From Opitutales bacterium (GTDB lineage Bacteria; Verrucomicrobiota; Verrucomicrobiia; Opitutales; UBA2987), in NCBI GenBank assembly GCA_021772515.1, contig JAJFLU010000045.1, forward strand, positions 124,001-188,000: 64,000 nt of DNA, given 5' to 3'. The number at the start of each line of letters is the position of its first letter. The first letter of the stretch is position 1. A program made the position numbers and the translations under genes. Below, piece by piece: positions 17,278 through 26,994 of this stretch. The notes beneath the pieces were generated by a model. It saw only the letters and a list, made by a program, of their open reading frames with translations. It did not search any database and was not told the DNA's origin.

Positions 17278-19053
17278 TTATTTGAACCCTAAATTTAACT
17301 GATGATCAACGGGTTGCGGCTGTGAGTTTACGGTAGGTAGCTCGATTTGAAATGTGCTACCGATTCCGATTTTACTTTTTGCGGTAACCGTGCCCCCGTG
17401 AAGTTGTATGATATGTTTGACGATTGACAGCCCGAGCCCTGTGCCGCCCATTTCGCGTGATCGCGATTTATCGACCCGGAAAAATCGCTCAAATAGCCTC
17501 GGAATATCCTTTTCGGGTATCCCTATGCCCGAATCGGAAATATTTATGTACACTTTCCCCATTAAATTATTCGCGGCAATGGTCAAGGTTCCGCCTCTCG
17601 GTGTGTATTTGACCGCATTATCGATCAGATTTTTAAAAACCCGGTCCAGCAGTTCAGCATCACCACGAATGGGTGCGAGTTCTTTTTGAAAATCATAGAC
17701 AACCCTCTGATCCTTTTTCTTCACCAGTGACTCCAAATCACCAAGCGCGCTGTAAATGAGTGGCTTTATGTCCAAATTGGCCATCTCAGGGTGTTCGGAC
17801 TCCGATTCCAGGCGGGATAATACCAGAAGGTCATCCACCAAATTGGTCAATTGGCGCAGGTTACGATCAGTTGTTTCGATAAATTTCCTCGCTTCCCTTG
17901 GCTCATCGATTGCTCCTTCGAGAAGCGTCTCTATGTATCCGATAGCGATACTCAAAGGCGTCCTCAATTCGTGGGAAACATTACCGACAAACTCTCGACG
18001 CAGGGATTCATAACGAGCCGCCTCCGTAATATCCCGAATCACCACCAATACCTCCTCTTCCTGGTCGAGGGGCGTTACCCTGAACTCCAGCGTTTTTGAA
18101 TTCAGCTCCACATCAAATTTCTGGGTCGTTTTTGTATGGCGGACTTTCTCAAAAACCACCGGCCATTCCGGGCGTCGGCCATTTGTCGATAAAATGGATC
18201 CACGATGCGTATCTTCCAGATTGAGCAACATTGCCGCCGCTCGGTTGCATTCGCGTATTCTATTGTCCGAATCCAGAGCAATGACGCCTTCCTGCATACC
18301 TTTCAAAACGGTTTCGATTTTCTCTTTCTGGTGAGTAAGCGCCTGTAAACGCAGGGAAAGTTCCTCAATCATCTGGTTAAAAGTGCGCGCTAGATGCCCT
18401 ATTTCACCCTTAATATTGGCCGGGGCTTTCAGTGACCAGTTTCCCTTAGAAACAGCCTCCGCAACCTCGCATATTTCATTTACGGGTCGAAGTGTTCGCC
18501 GCAAAAAGTAAAAACCGGCTACGCCCGCCAGTAGCAAAGTAATGGATAGGATGGTGAATACACTGCGGTAGATGACATTCAACGTCTCCTGAATTTTGGC
18601 CAAAGGAAGCGCTTGTCGGAGGATATACCCTTCTCGATTTGACTCGTTCAGTGGAACCGCCACATAGAGCATCTCCTCGCTCAAGGTATTGCTGTAGCGA
18701 ATATTTTCACCCAAGCCTTGCTGCCTCGCCAACACCACCTCGGGCCGCAAATTGTGGTTGTTCATCGTTCTGGAATCCCGCTCCGAATCGGCGATTACAC
18801 GGCCATCGGGGGCGATTATTGTCAGGCGCGCCTGTATTCCGAGGGCCAGTTTTTGAACCTGCACGGCCAACTCATCTTCCGGCGAATCCACTTTTTCATC
18901 AAAAATCGGTTGCAGCAATACGAGATCGGATTTCAGCCGCTCCTTGATCTCCAGAAGCATCTGACCCTGGATGAAATTTGAAATAATATACCCGGATGAC
19001 AAAAATCCGACCAACAATATCGCAATGTAAACAATCAAAATTCGTTTGATCAT
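17278..19053 (-). CDS. phoR: Phosphate-regulon-type sensor histidine kinase PhoR
   Basis: A 591-residue membrane kinase: TM1 at about 5-27, a periplasmic domain of about 135 residues, TM2 at about 165-187, HAMP, a PAS domain (about 250-345), then HisKA with NVSHELRTPLSIAIGY (His near 361) and HATPase with [39 protein letters not shown] and GGTGLGLSIVKHI. This domain order is that of PhoR kinases with a periplasmic sensor. It overlaps the upstream response-regulator gene by 4 bp, so the two are translated together. Phosphate as signal is inferred from family resemblance; no pst or phoU gene is in the window. Confidence 0.9.
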   Translation of the reverse strand: MIKRILIVYIAILLVGFLSSGYIISNFIQGQMLLEIKERLKSDLVLLQPIFDEKVDSPEDELAVQVQKLALGIQARLTIIAPDGRVIADSERDSRTMNNHNLRPEVVLARQQGLGENIRYSNTLSEEMLYVAVPLNESNREGYILRQALPLAKIQETLNVIYRSVFTILSITLLLAGVAGFYFLRRTLRPVNEICEVAEAVSKGNWSLKAPANIKGEIGHLARTFNQMIEELSLRLQALTHQKEKIETVLKGMQEGVIALDSDNRIRECNRAAAMLLNLEDTHRGSILSTNGRRPEWPVVFEKVRHTKTTQKFDVELNSKTLEFRVTPLDQEEEVLVVIRDITEAARYESLRREFVGNVSHELRTPLSIAIGYIETLLEGAIDEPREARKFIETTDRNLRQLTNLVDDLLVLSRLESESEHPEMANLDIKPLIYSALGDLESLVKKKDQRVVYDFQKELAPIRGDAELLDRVFKNLIDNAVKYTPRGGTLTIAANNLMGKVYINISDSGIGIPEKDIPRLFERFFRVDKSRSREMGGTGLGLSIVKHIIQLHGGTVTAKSKIGIGSTFQIELPTVNSQPQPVDHQLNLGFK

Positions 19054-19736
19054 CTCATACCTTTGATACGATACCCTACCCCGCGCACAGTTTCAACGAC
19101 GCTCCCATTTTCGCCCAGCTTTTTTCGCAGAGCGGCTATGTGGACATCAATGGTCCGATCCACCACAACCATATCCCTTCCTCTGGCTTCATCGATGAGA
19201 TCCTCGCGGGTCATCACCCTACCCTTGCGGCTCGTTAATGCCCGCAGGATGTCAAATTCCGTGCTGGTAAGCTGATATTCTATATCGCCCGCGAAAACTC
19301 GTCTTTGGCCAGTATCGATCCGAAGATTCCCTATTACCATAATCTCTTGATGATCAGCGGCATAAGACTTTCTACGTAAAAGCGCTTTGACCCGCGCAAG
19401 GAGCTCTCTGACCCCAAAGGGTTTCACCATATAATCGTCTGCCCCCATCTCCAAACCGATTACCTTGTCCATTTCCTCGGCCTTTGCCGTCAGAATTAGA
19501 ACTAGCACTCCGGTTGTTTTAGGATTTTTACGAAGGTTTTTGCAAACCTCCAACCCATCCAATCCGGGCATCATAATATCGAGAACGATAAGGTCCGGCA
19601 ACATGGCCTGAGCCATCCGTAGCCCCATTTCACCATCTTTGGCGCATATGACCTTATAGTTCTCTTTTTTTAGATTGTATTCGAGAAGTTCTGTCAGGTC
19701 CTTCTCGTCGTCTATTATGAGGATAGTTTTACTCAT
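19050..19736 (-). CDS. phoB: OmpR/PhoB-family response regulator
   Basis: A 228-residue regulator. The receiver domain (1-120) has the acidic pair D9/D10, the phospho-acceptor D53 in LIVLDIMMPGLDG and the lysine in YMVKPFGVREL. The C-terminal winged helix (130-228) contains LTSTEFDILRALTSRKGRVMTREDL and ends VVETVRGVGYRIKG. The pair with the PhoR-type kinase suggests control of the phosphate-starvation response. The TonB receptor gene at 20101 is divergent from it and a plausible target. Confidence 0.92.
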   Translation of the reverse strand: MSKTILIIDDEKDLTELLEYNLKKENYKVICAKDGEMGLRMAQAMLPDLIVLDIMMPGLDGLEVCKNLRKNPKTTGVLVLILTAKAEEMDKVIGLEMGADDYMVKPFGVRELLARVKALLRRKSYAADHQEIMVIGNLRIDTGQRRVFAGDIEYQLTSTEFDILRALTSRKGRVMTREDLIDEARGRDMVVVDRTIDVHIAALRKKLGENGSVVETVRGVGYRIKGMR

Positions 19737-20100
19737 TTATTAAATTGGAAACGCATATTCCTTGCAGGCTTCGAGTTTAAAAAGCTCTGCGAAAGTTATA
19801 TTAATAAATTTGATTTCGTTGATATGTTCCGTACGCCTATTTAAGCTATCCTAACCTTAAAATGTTAAGTTTAAATTAAGAACTCATAAAGTATTTATTA
19901 AGGAATATGAGCCCTTTGGCAACCCTGCCTACTTTCTCTGCCAAAAAATTTCAAAATACAGTCGATTGCAATTCAGTTTTTGCTTCGAAAATTGCTCGTT
20001 CTGCATCTTAACCAAAATTTAGCAATCCTCTAATACAGAGTTAATGCTATCCGGTTATGATGCTGCAACTAACCCCCACAGTCTTCCGAATTTCACACCT
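19737..20100. other. 364-bp divergent intergenic region
   Basis: AT-rich spacer between phoB (-) and the TonB receptor (+), which must carry promoters for both. A TTAA-rich patch at about 19856-19880 (CCTTAAAATGTTAAG and following) has the look of a repeated operator half-site, but it does not match the known enterobacterial Pho box, so I make no operator call. No small gene, riboswitch or RNA was recognised. Confidence 0.4.
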
Positions 20101-22740
20101 ATGAACACTACTCGTGGTCCATTCAGATACACCGCAGCACTATTATTTTTAACTGCTCTTTTCCTGCTCGAAAATAGTTATGCACAGGAAACCTCAAACC
20201 AGGACGATGCCAATCTCCCCAGCGAGGATGGCGAGCCAATCGAGGAGCTCGAAGAATTTTCCGTTGAAGAAAAAGCCGCTGCTAACTCACGCCTCGCCAT
20301 AATGGATGAGCGACGGGAATCCTCGGGGATTGTCGATACTATAAGCTCAGAGGATTTTACTCGAACGGGGGCTGGAAATGCCGCCGACTCGATGTCCAAA
20401 GTGGTAGGGGCAAACATTGTCGATGGAAAATATGTGGTAATTCGTGGCCTCGGTGACCGCTATAGCAACACTTTGCTCAACGGCTCAGTCCTTCCCAGTG
20501 CAGATCCAGATAAAAAAGCCGTCCAACTCGACATGGTCCCGACCGGTCTGCTCGACAGCATCGAAACCACAAAATCATTCACACCGGATAAACCCGGAGA
20601 CTTCACCGGAGGCAGTGTCGATGTAGCGACCAAGTCCTTTCCCGAGGAGCGCACTTTTACCATGAGCGGAGCCGTTGTTTTCGAACAGGGAACCACCGCA
20701 AACAGCGAATTCCTGTCCAACCCTGAAAGGAAATTGGATTTTTGGGGAAGATCCGGCGATCAACTCCCATCCACAGTTCCGAATACCGAAGATTTTCCGG
20801 CTCGCCGGGATCGACGCGAAGAAGAAAATGGCGCCATAAGAAACGAGGCCTCCTCGGGGTTGTCGGAATTCGCGCTATTCCCGGTAAAGGGCGCTCCCGG
20901 GCCAGGAAGTAGTTTTTCTATCGCCTATGGTGACAGTCATAACTTTAGGGACAAACGACTCGGCTATATTTTCAGCTTCACAAGGAGTCATGATTTTTCA
21001 CACAAAGACGATATTCGAGATGAAATCTGGACCTTTGCAGAGGGTGATGCATTCGTCCCTCGCCGTGGATATGACAAAATCGAATCCAGCGAAGAAATAT
21101 CCTGGGGTGCCCTCAGTAATATCGCGTTTGCAGTCTCACCGGAGCATGAAATCTCCTTCACGGCGATTTTCAATGAGAATTCCGAGGACAAAATCGGTTA
21201 TCGTTTCAATGGTTTTGACAGAAATCGCGGTGTCGAACTCGATGATCTCAATGAAACCAGCCTGACCAATTATGACATTGGCTACAGCAACCGCTCCTTG
21301 AGATCTTTCCAGATCAAAGGAAAGCATAAATTCAAAAATTGGAACAACTTTGCCGTGGATTGGCTGGCCAGCTCCTCGAATTCAGAGGAAGACCGCCCCG
21401 GCAATCGCGGGATTATCGCACAGGTTTCTTCAGACGGTGAACTCGGTTACCTGCTTAACCAGGCTGACCAGAACCTCCCCCAGGTTTTCTTCCGTAATAT
21501 CGAAGCGGATCGTCACCTGTTTCAAGTAAATGCCGTCCTCCCTTTTAACAATCTGTTCCAGGGTACCGATTTTAAAGCTGGTTACCTGTTCACCAAGTCG
21601 GATCGGCTGGCTCAACAGCGTCTTTTTAAGTTTTTCCGAGGCCGCAGCCCGATACTGGATTTTTCAAGTTTTTCTGACCTCCCAGCGGCCATCGACCAAA
21701 ACTCCGATGTCAGCCGCACCCAGCAAAATCAGGCCCAATGGGAAGACCTCACCTTTCGGGATCCCAATAATATCGCCAATTACGATGGGAATGAAGAAAT
21801 CGAGAGCTATTACTTGATGGCCGATACCAAACTGACCCAACGCCTGCGCTTCACAGCAGGAGCCAGGTATGAGTCAACTGCCTTGGGTGTGAATGCAATC
21901 GGTTCCACCGGCCAGTTGAATTCACTAAGCCAAGATACCGGAACACTCGAAGAGGCAGATATACTTCCCGCTGCCCATCTTGTTTACCATATGGGCAAAG
22001 AAAAAAACATGAACCTCAGGTTTAGCTACGGACGCACACTCGCACGGCCTACCTACCGGGAAATCGCCCCCTTTCGCACCACGGACTTCGTGACTATCGA
22101 GGTTTTCGAGGGAAACCCGAATCTGGAACGAACCCTCGTCGATAATTTCGATTTGCGCTGGGAATGGTATTTGAGCCGTAGTGAAGTTATAGCGGTAACC
22201 TATTTCACAAAAAATATGGAAAACCCGATCGTTCCAACAGTCCGATTTAGCAACCAACTATTTTTCAGTTGGTCAAATGCGCAAAAGGGCACGGTGAGCG
22301 GCATCGAATTTGAATTCCGCAAACGAATCAAAAATCTGACTTTTACGGGAAATTTTGCCCTCATCGACTCTTCAATCGAGGCGGAAATTTCCGGGGCAAA
22401 TTTCACTTCCGCCTTCGAGGGACAGCCGAACTATATCGTCAACTTCGACATCGGCTACGACAACCAATTCTGGGGCACTTCAATGAATCTGCTTTTCAAC
22501 GCGGTTGGAGAATCCCTTTCCTTTCTCAGTCTCGAAGTTGATCCCGACATCTATCAAGACGCCTCATATTCCCTCGATTTCAATCTGACACAAAGAGTCT
22601 GGGGAAAATGGAAACTAAGATTCGCCGTCAACAATCTCCTCCAAAGCCAATGGCGCCAGTCCTATCTGGGCCAAGACCAAACATTCCGGTCCTATTCAGA
22701 AAACCGGGCGTTTAAATTAGGGATCAGCCGGGATTTTTAA
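20101..22740 (+). CDS. TonB-dependent outer-membrane receptor
   Basis: An 879-residue outer-membrane transporter. It has a signal peptide (hydrophobic core ALLFLTALFLL, cleavage near SYAQE), an acidic TonB-box-like region (EELEEFSV), a plug domain with YVVIRGLGDRYSNTLLNGS and the DFTGGSVDVATKSFP block, then a large beta-barrel ending in phenylalanine (GISRDF), typical of outer-membrane insertion. The frame opens at 20044, but the signal peptide begins at the ATG at 20101. The gene is divergent from phoB and 51 bp upstream of the duplicated secreted protein, with which it probably forms a unit. The ligand is unknown; phosphate-containing compounds are an inference from the neighbours. Confidence 0.92.
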   Translation: MNTTRGPFRYTAALLFLTALFLLENSYAQETSNQDDANLPSEDGEPIEELEEFSVEEKAAANSRLAIMDERRESSGIVDTISSEDFTRTGAGNAADSMSKVVGANIVDGKYVVIRGLGDRYSNTLLNGSVLPSADPDKKAVQLDMVPTGLLDSIETTKSFTPDKPGDFTGGSVDVATKSFPEERTFTMSGAVVFEQGTTANSEFLSNPERKLDFWGRSGDQLPSTVPNTEDFPARRDRREEENGAIRNEASSGLSEFALFPVKGAPGPGSSFSIAYGDSHNFRDKRLGYIFSFTRSHDFSHKDDIRDEIWTFAEGDAFVPRRGYDKIESSEEISWGALSNIAFAVSPEHEISFTAIFNENSEDKIGYRFNGFDRNRGVELDDLNETSLTNYDIGYSNRSLRSFQIKGKHKFKNWNNFAVDWLASSSNSEEDRPGNRGIIAQVSSDGELGYLLNQADQNLPQVFFRNIEADRHLFQVNAVLPFNNLFQGTDFKAGYLFTKSDRLAQQRLFKFFRGRSPILDFSSFSDLPAAIDQNSDVSRTQQNQAQWEDLTFRDPNNIANYDGNEEIESYYLMADTKLTQRLRFTAGARYESTALGVNAIGSTGQLNSLSQDTGTLEEADILPAAHLVYHMGKEKNMNLRFSYGRTLARPTYREIAPFRTTDFVTIEVFEGNPNLERTLVDNFDLRWEWYLSRSEVIAVTYFTKNMENPIVPTVRFSNQLFFSWSNAQKGTVSGIEFEFRKRIKNLTFTGNFALIDSSIEAEISGANFTSAFEGQPNYIVNFDIGYDNQFWGTSMNLLFNAVGESLSFLSLEVDPDIYQDASYSLDFNLTQRVWGKWKLRFAVNNLLQSQWRQSYLGQDQTFRSYSENRAFKLGISRDF

Positions 22741-22791
22741 ATCTCATTCCCCGAAATTTTTCTTTAATCCCCTTCACCAAAAAGAAGTACT

Positions 22792-25700
22792 ATGTCCAGG
22801 CTATCTAAATATATAAGTGTTTTCGCCTTCATTTGTTTCGCTGTCACTGCCAACGGCGCTGATGTTGTAGTTAGTTCTAACATCACAACCGACACTACGT
22901 GGACTGCGATAAATGACTACATTATTCTCAAGCCGATATTTGTGGAAGCTCCCGCAGTGCTGACCATCGAGCCGGGCACCACCATGCGCGGCGGTGAGGA
23001 TTTCACCAACGGCACGGTGGGCTCGCTGATCATTACACGGGGAGCCAAGATCATGGCCAACGGGACCAAAGCGGCCCCCATCGTATTTACCGCGGAGGAC
23101 GATGATGGCACCCTCACTCTGGCCGATAATCAGTTTTGGGGAGGACTTATTATTCTCGGAAATGCCATCCTCAACGATGCCGACAACCCCATCATCAATC
23201 CCGGCGCCGGCATCGTGCCGGAGCGCGAGATCGAAGGCATTCCGACCGGCAATAATCTGGCCAAATACGGGGGCGCTGACGATGCCGATAACTCCGGTGT
23301 TTTACGCTACGTCTCGATCCGCTACGGCGGGTTCGAGTTGAGCGCCAACAACGAAATCAACGGCCTGACCCTCGGGGCGGTCGGCAGCGGCACCACTATA
23401 GAATATGTCGAAATCTTCAACAACAGTGATGATGGAATCGAGTTTTTTGGAGGCACGGTAAATCTCAAATACATCGTCTCGGCCTTCAATGAAGATGAGT
23501 CCTTCGACTGGGACCAGGGCTATCGCGGCAAGGGCCAATTCTGGTTCGCAGTGCAAAAAGGCAGTGGCGTGGGCTCGAACTACGGCGGAGAGCACGATGG
23601 CGGAGACGATCCACAGAAGGACTTCCTTCCGCTGGCTCAACCCACCATCTACAATGCCACCTATATCGGCTCGGGAGTGGGCGCAACCCACGGCCAGACC
23701 AATGCCACCTTTCGGCTCAAGGACAACACGGGCGGTTTTTACAACAACAGCATTTTCACCGATTACAAAGACTACGCGGTGCGTATCGACGACCAGTTGA
23801 CCAAGGACCGCTTCAATGCCGGTGACCTCTCCTTCGACAATAACATCTGGTTTGGCTTTGGCGCCTCGACCGGCACGATAGGCTCGCTCACAAAGAACAA
23901 CACGGCCGAGGAACTCGGAGTGCTCGATGCCGCCCGCGGCAATACGATTGACCAAAATCCGCAGTTGGGAGGAATTTCTCGCACAACCGACGAAGGACTT
24001 GACCCGCGCCCGGCCTCTGATGGCCCCGCCTACACCCTCGCCCTGTCCGACCTGCCTGCCAACGATACCTTTTTCACGGCAACCACCTACCGGGGAGCCT
24101 TTTCCTCAGGAAACAACTGGATGGAAGGCTGGACACACCTCGATCAACAAGGCTACTTAACTGCCATATTGCAAGGCACACAGATAGTCGTTGATACTAA
24201 CATCACCACCGATACTACCTGGACCGCGAATAACGAGTATATTTTCCGCAAACCCATCTTTGTGGAAGCTCCCGCAGTGCTGACCATCGAGCCGGGCACC
24301 ACCATGCGCGGTGGCGAGGATTTTACCAACAGCACGGTTGGCTCTCTAATTGTGACCAGAGGCGCTAAGATCATGGCCGCAGGCACCAAGGCCGACCCCA
24401 TTGTTTTTACCGCCGAATCCGACGATGGCACCCTCACCCTGGCCGATAATCAGTTTTGGGGAGGACTTATTATTCTCGGAAATGCCATCCTCAACGATGC
24501 CGACAACCCCATCATCAATCCCGGCGCCGGCATCGTGCCGGAGCGTGAAATCGAAGGCATTCCGACCGGCAACAATCTGGCCAAATACGGGGGCGCTGAC
24601 GATTCTGATAACTCCGGGGTGCTGCGTTACGTCTCGATCCGCCACGGTGGGTTCGAGTTGAGCGCCAACAACGAAATCAACGGCCTGACCCTCGGTGCGG
24701 TCGGCAGCGGCACGACCATCGAATATGTCGAGATCTTCAACAACAGTGATGATGGAATCGAGTTTTTCGGAGGCACCGTAAACCTCAAATACATCGTCTC
24801 GGCCTTCAATGAAGATGAGTCCTTCGACTGGGACCAGGGCTATCGTGGCAAAGGCCAATTCTGGTTCGCAGTGCAAAAAGACAGTGGCGTGGGCTCGAAC
24901 TACGGCGGAGAGCACGATGGCGGCGACGATCCACAGAAGAACTTCCTTCCCCTGGCACAACCCACCATCTACAATGCCACCTATATCGGCTCGGGAGTCG
25001 GTGCCACCCACGGGCAGACCAATGCCACCTTTCGGCTCAAGGACAATACGGGCGGTTTTTACAACAACAGCATCTTTACCGACTACAAGGACTACGCGGT
25101 GCGTATCGACGACCAGTTGACCAAGGACCGCTTCAATGCCGGTGACCTCTCCTTCGACAACAATATCTGGTTTGGCTTTGGCGCCTCGACCGGCACGATA
25201 GGCTCGCTCACAAAGAACAACTCGGCCGAGGAGCTCGGAGTGCTCGATGCCGCCCGTGGCAATACCATCGACCAGAACCCGCAGTTGGGAGGCATCTCCC
25301 GCACGAGCGATGCGGGGCTCGACCCGCGCCCGGCCTCTGATGGCCCCGCCTACACCCTGGGGCGCACCGCCCTGCCCGCCAACGACACCTTTTTCGAGCC
25401 GGTCTCCTACCGGGGCGCCTTCTCATCGAGCCATAACTGGATGGAGGGCTGGACCCATCTCGACCAACAGGGCTACCTCACAGCCGTGACCCCAATAAAC
25501 GATCCCTTCAGCGGTGTGCCCATAGAGGGTCGTTCTGGTTGGTATTTCTCCTCTTGGTATAAAACCTATAACGTCGATTTCTGGCCCTGGATTTACCATG
25601 AAGAACATGGCTGGCAGTATGTTTTTGAAAACAACAATAGAGATGCGATCATCATTTGGGATCTCGGTCTGGGCGAGAGTTTGTTTCTGAACGAAAACAC

Positions 25701-25827
25701 CTACCGATGGATGTTTTTGTTTGGACAAAATTCAGGTTGGATTTTGACCTTTGAATCAAACACACCGGACAGCCGTTCTTTCCAAAGATTTGACGATGGG
25801 AGCTTTTTCAGTATCCCTTCCGAATGA
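22792..25827 (+). CDS. Secreted protein with two near-identical 440-residue halves (beta-helix-like)
   Basis: A 1011-residue exported protein with a signal peptide (cleavage near ANGAD). The two repeats run from about residue 24 to 463 and 464 to 903, each starting SNITTDTTWTA or TNITTDTTWTA and containing APAVLTIEPGTTMRGGEDF, FWGGLIILGNAILNDADNP, GTTIEYVEIFNNSDDGIEFFGG and ending NWMEGWTHLDQQGYLTA. The motifs suggest a right-handed beta-helix surface protein. The last 100 residues form a Trp/Tyr-rich domain (GWYFSSWYKTYN, WPWIYHEEHGWQYVFE) like C-termini of Opitutae surface proteins. Proteins with the GGLIILG motif often sit beside TonB receptors, as here. A surface-exposed substrate-binding partner of the receptor is plausible, but the function is unproven. 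Confidence 0.85.
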   Translation: MSRLSKYISVFAFICFAVTANGADVVVSSNITTDTTWTAINDYIILKPIFVEAPAVLTIEPGTTMRGGEDFTNGTVGSLIITRGAKIMANGTKAAPIVFTAEDDDGTLTLADNQFWGGLIILGNAILNDADNPIINPGAGIVPEREIEGIPTGNNLAKYGGADDADNSGVLRYVSIRYGGFELSANNEINGLTLGAVGSGTTIEYVEIFNNSDDGIEFFGGTVNLKYIVSAFNEDESFDWDQGYRGKGQFWFAVQKGSGVGSNYGGEHDGGDDPQKDFLPLAQPTIYNATYIGSGVGATHGQTNATFRLKDNTGGFYNNSIFTDYKDYAVRIDDQLTKDRFNAGDLSFDNNIWFGFGASTGTIGSLTKNNTAEELGVLDAARGNTIDQNPQLGGISRTTDEGLDPRPASDGPAYTLALSDLPANDTFFTATTYRGAFSSGNNWMEGWTHLDQQGYLTAILQGTQIVVDTNITTDTTWTANNEYIFRKPIFVEAPAVLTIEPGTTMRGGEDFTNSTVGSLIVTRGAKIMAAGTKADPIVFTAESDDGTLTLADNQFWGGLIILGNAILNDADNPIINPGAGIVPEREIEGIPTGNNLAKYGGADDSDNSGVLRYVSIRHGGFELSANNEINGLTLGAVGSGTTIEYVEIFNNSDDGIEFFGGTVNLKYIVSAFNEDESFDWDQGYRGKGQFWFAVQKDSGVGSNYGGEHDGGDDPQKNFLPLAQPTIYNATYIGSGVGATHGQTNATFRLKDNTGGFYNNSIFTDYKDYAVRIDDQLTKDRFNAGDLSFDNNIWFGFGASTGTIGSLTKNNSAEELGVLDAARGNTIDQNPQLGGISRTSDAGLDPRPASDGPAYTLGRTALPANDTFFEPVSYRGAFSSSHNWMEGWTHLDQQGYLTAVTPINDPFSGVPIEGRSGWYFSSWYKTYNVDFWPWIYHEEHGWQYVFENNNRDAIIIWDLGLGESLFLNENTYRWMFLFGQNSGWILTFESNTPDSRSFQRFDDGSFFSIPSE
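22863..25502 (+). repeat. In-frame tandem duplication, 2 x 1320 bp
   Basis: The two halves of the secreted protein gene align at a constant offset of exactly 1320 bp (440 codons): for example 22941 with 24261, 23143 with 24463 and 24120 with 25440. Long stretches are identical at the DNA level and the differences are mainly synonymous. The edges are approximate. Confidence 0.92.
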
Positions 25828-25835
25828 CAAAATTT

Positions 25836-26483
25836 CTATTGGTCGAGAGCTTCGATTTTTTCTTCGATTTTTTCGATCAATTCCTGAAAAGAACCGTTAT
25901 TCAATATCTCGTCAAACTGGGTCCGGTAAATTTTTACCATGCTGGCGCCTTCAATCACGATATCGATGATCTCCCATTCTGTGGTATCGGACTTTGATTT
26001 CATGCGGTAAAAAATGGGCGTTTCCAGGTCGTCCTTGGTAACTAATTGGATTTTCACAAGGGCATATTTACCATCCTGGCTTTCACTCTGATATTTGATT
26101 TCCTTCAAATCCCCGAAATTCTCGATAATGATATCCGTGTAATTAGTTTTTAGAAAACGTGTCAAAGTAGTGACGAATATCTTTTTTTCCTCGGGCGTCC
26201 TTTGCCTCCAATGCCTGCCTAAACATCTTTGACAAAGACCATACCAATCGATGCGTTTATCCGCTATTTCTTCGATCAATGCCCTTTTCCTGGAAAGATT
26301 TTTCGGTCCATGAAGCTCCGGATCCTTCAGAACAGCCACCAATTGATCCGTAGTGCTTCTAATTTGGTTTCTCGGTATTCCTGCAACCAATGCACCTGAA
26401 AAAACTATCGCTGCCAGACAAACGGCTGCGATTGTTTTCAAAGGATGCCGGGTGGCAAACGGTTTAGGTTGATTTGAGGGCAT
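25836..26483 (-). CDS. mlaC: MlaC-like periplasmic phospholipid-binding protein
   Basis: A 215-residue protein with an N-terminal export segment (LKTIAAVCLAAIVFSGALVAG) and the Ttg2D/MlaC domain (about 45-200): the helix RIDWYGLCQRCLGRHWRQRTPEEKK, the FLKTNYTDII segment and the WEIIDIVIEGASMVKIYR end, which is characteristic. It carries phospholipids between the outer membrane and the MlaFED complex. It is the last gene of a mlaE-F-D-C operon, 12 bp after mlaD. An acidic coiled tail (EKIEEKIEALDQ) closes the protein. Confidence 0.9.
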   Translation of the reverse strand: MPSNQPKPFATRHPLKTIAAVCLAAIVFSGALVAGIPRNQIRSTTDQLVAVLKDPELHGPKNLSRKRALIEEIADKRIDWYGLCQRCLGRHWRQRTPEEKKIFVTTLTRFLKTNYTDIIIENFGDLKEIKYQSESQDGKYALVKIQLVTKDDLETPIFYRMKSKSDTTEWEIIDIVIEGASMVKIYRTQFDEILNNGSFQELIEKIEEKIEALDQ

Positions 26484-26495
26484 CGGGATAACTCG

Positions 26496-26942
26496 CTAAA
26501 ACTTTCCATGCACGAATTTAGATATAAGTCCCTCAAAATCCATTGCAGGTTCCGTTTCGAGAATTTTTCCTCCCGATTTTATTAATTCCTCTTCTCCCCC
26601 CGGCACGATTTCAACAAATTTTTCACCAAAAAGACCCTTGGTCTTGATCGAGGCGATAACGTCTTCCTGTAACACCACTCCCTCATCCATAATCATTGAT
26701 ACCCGCGCGTAATAATCCTCTAAAGTGATGTCTTTCACACGACCAATCTGCACACCGGCAATTTCGACCGGAGCCCCCGAGGTCAATCCTCCTACATTTG
26801 TGAACAGCGCGTAAACCGGATAACCATCGGTTTCAAAAAAATCCTTCTTGGCCAGTTTGACGCTCAAATAGCCCACCGCAACGAGCCCCAAAAGCATGAA
26901 TAGGCCCACCGTAAATTCCAGATATATTTCTTTCGTCTTCAT
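26496..26942 (-). CDS. mlaD: MlaD-like MCE-domain lipid transport protein
   Basis: A 148-residue inner-membrane anchored protein: TM helix at about 10-28 (FTVGLFMLLGLVAVGYLSV), then one MCE domain (about 38-118) with LTSGAPVEIAGVQIGRVKDI and IKTKGLFGEKFVEIVPGG. It forms a hexameric ring that passes lipids between MlaC and the MlaFE permease. Confidence 0.93.
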   Translation of the reverse strand: MKTKEIYLEFTVGLFMLLGLVAVGYLSVKLAKKDFFETDGYPVYALFTNVGGLTSGAPVEIAGVQIGRVKDITLEDYYARVSMIMDEGVVLQEDVIASIKTKGLFGEKFVEIVPGGEEELIKSGGKILETEPAMDFEGLISKFVHGKF

Positions 26943-26994
26943 TTTTTAGACTCTCCTCTTTTTTAGTTCAAAATTCGACTGCCGACACCCTTTT

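Noticed and set aside
19737-20100. Pho box between phoB and the TonB receptor gene
   Set aside because: No pair of CTGTCAT-like repeats; the TTAA-rich patch is too degenerate to call without a family-specific motif.
23302-23955. Long antisense open frame (217 codons), and its counterpart at 24346-25011
   Set aside because: Both are antisense to the duplicated secreted protein and arise from its codon bias; the pair exists only because the gene is duplicated.
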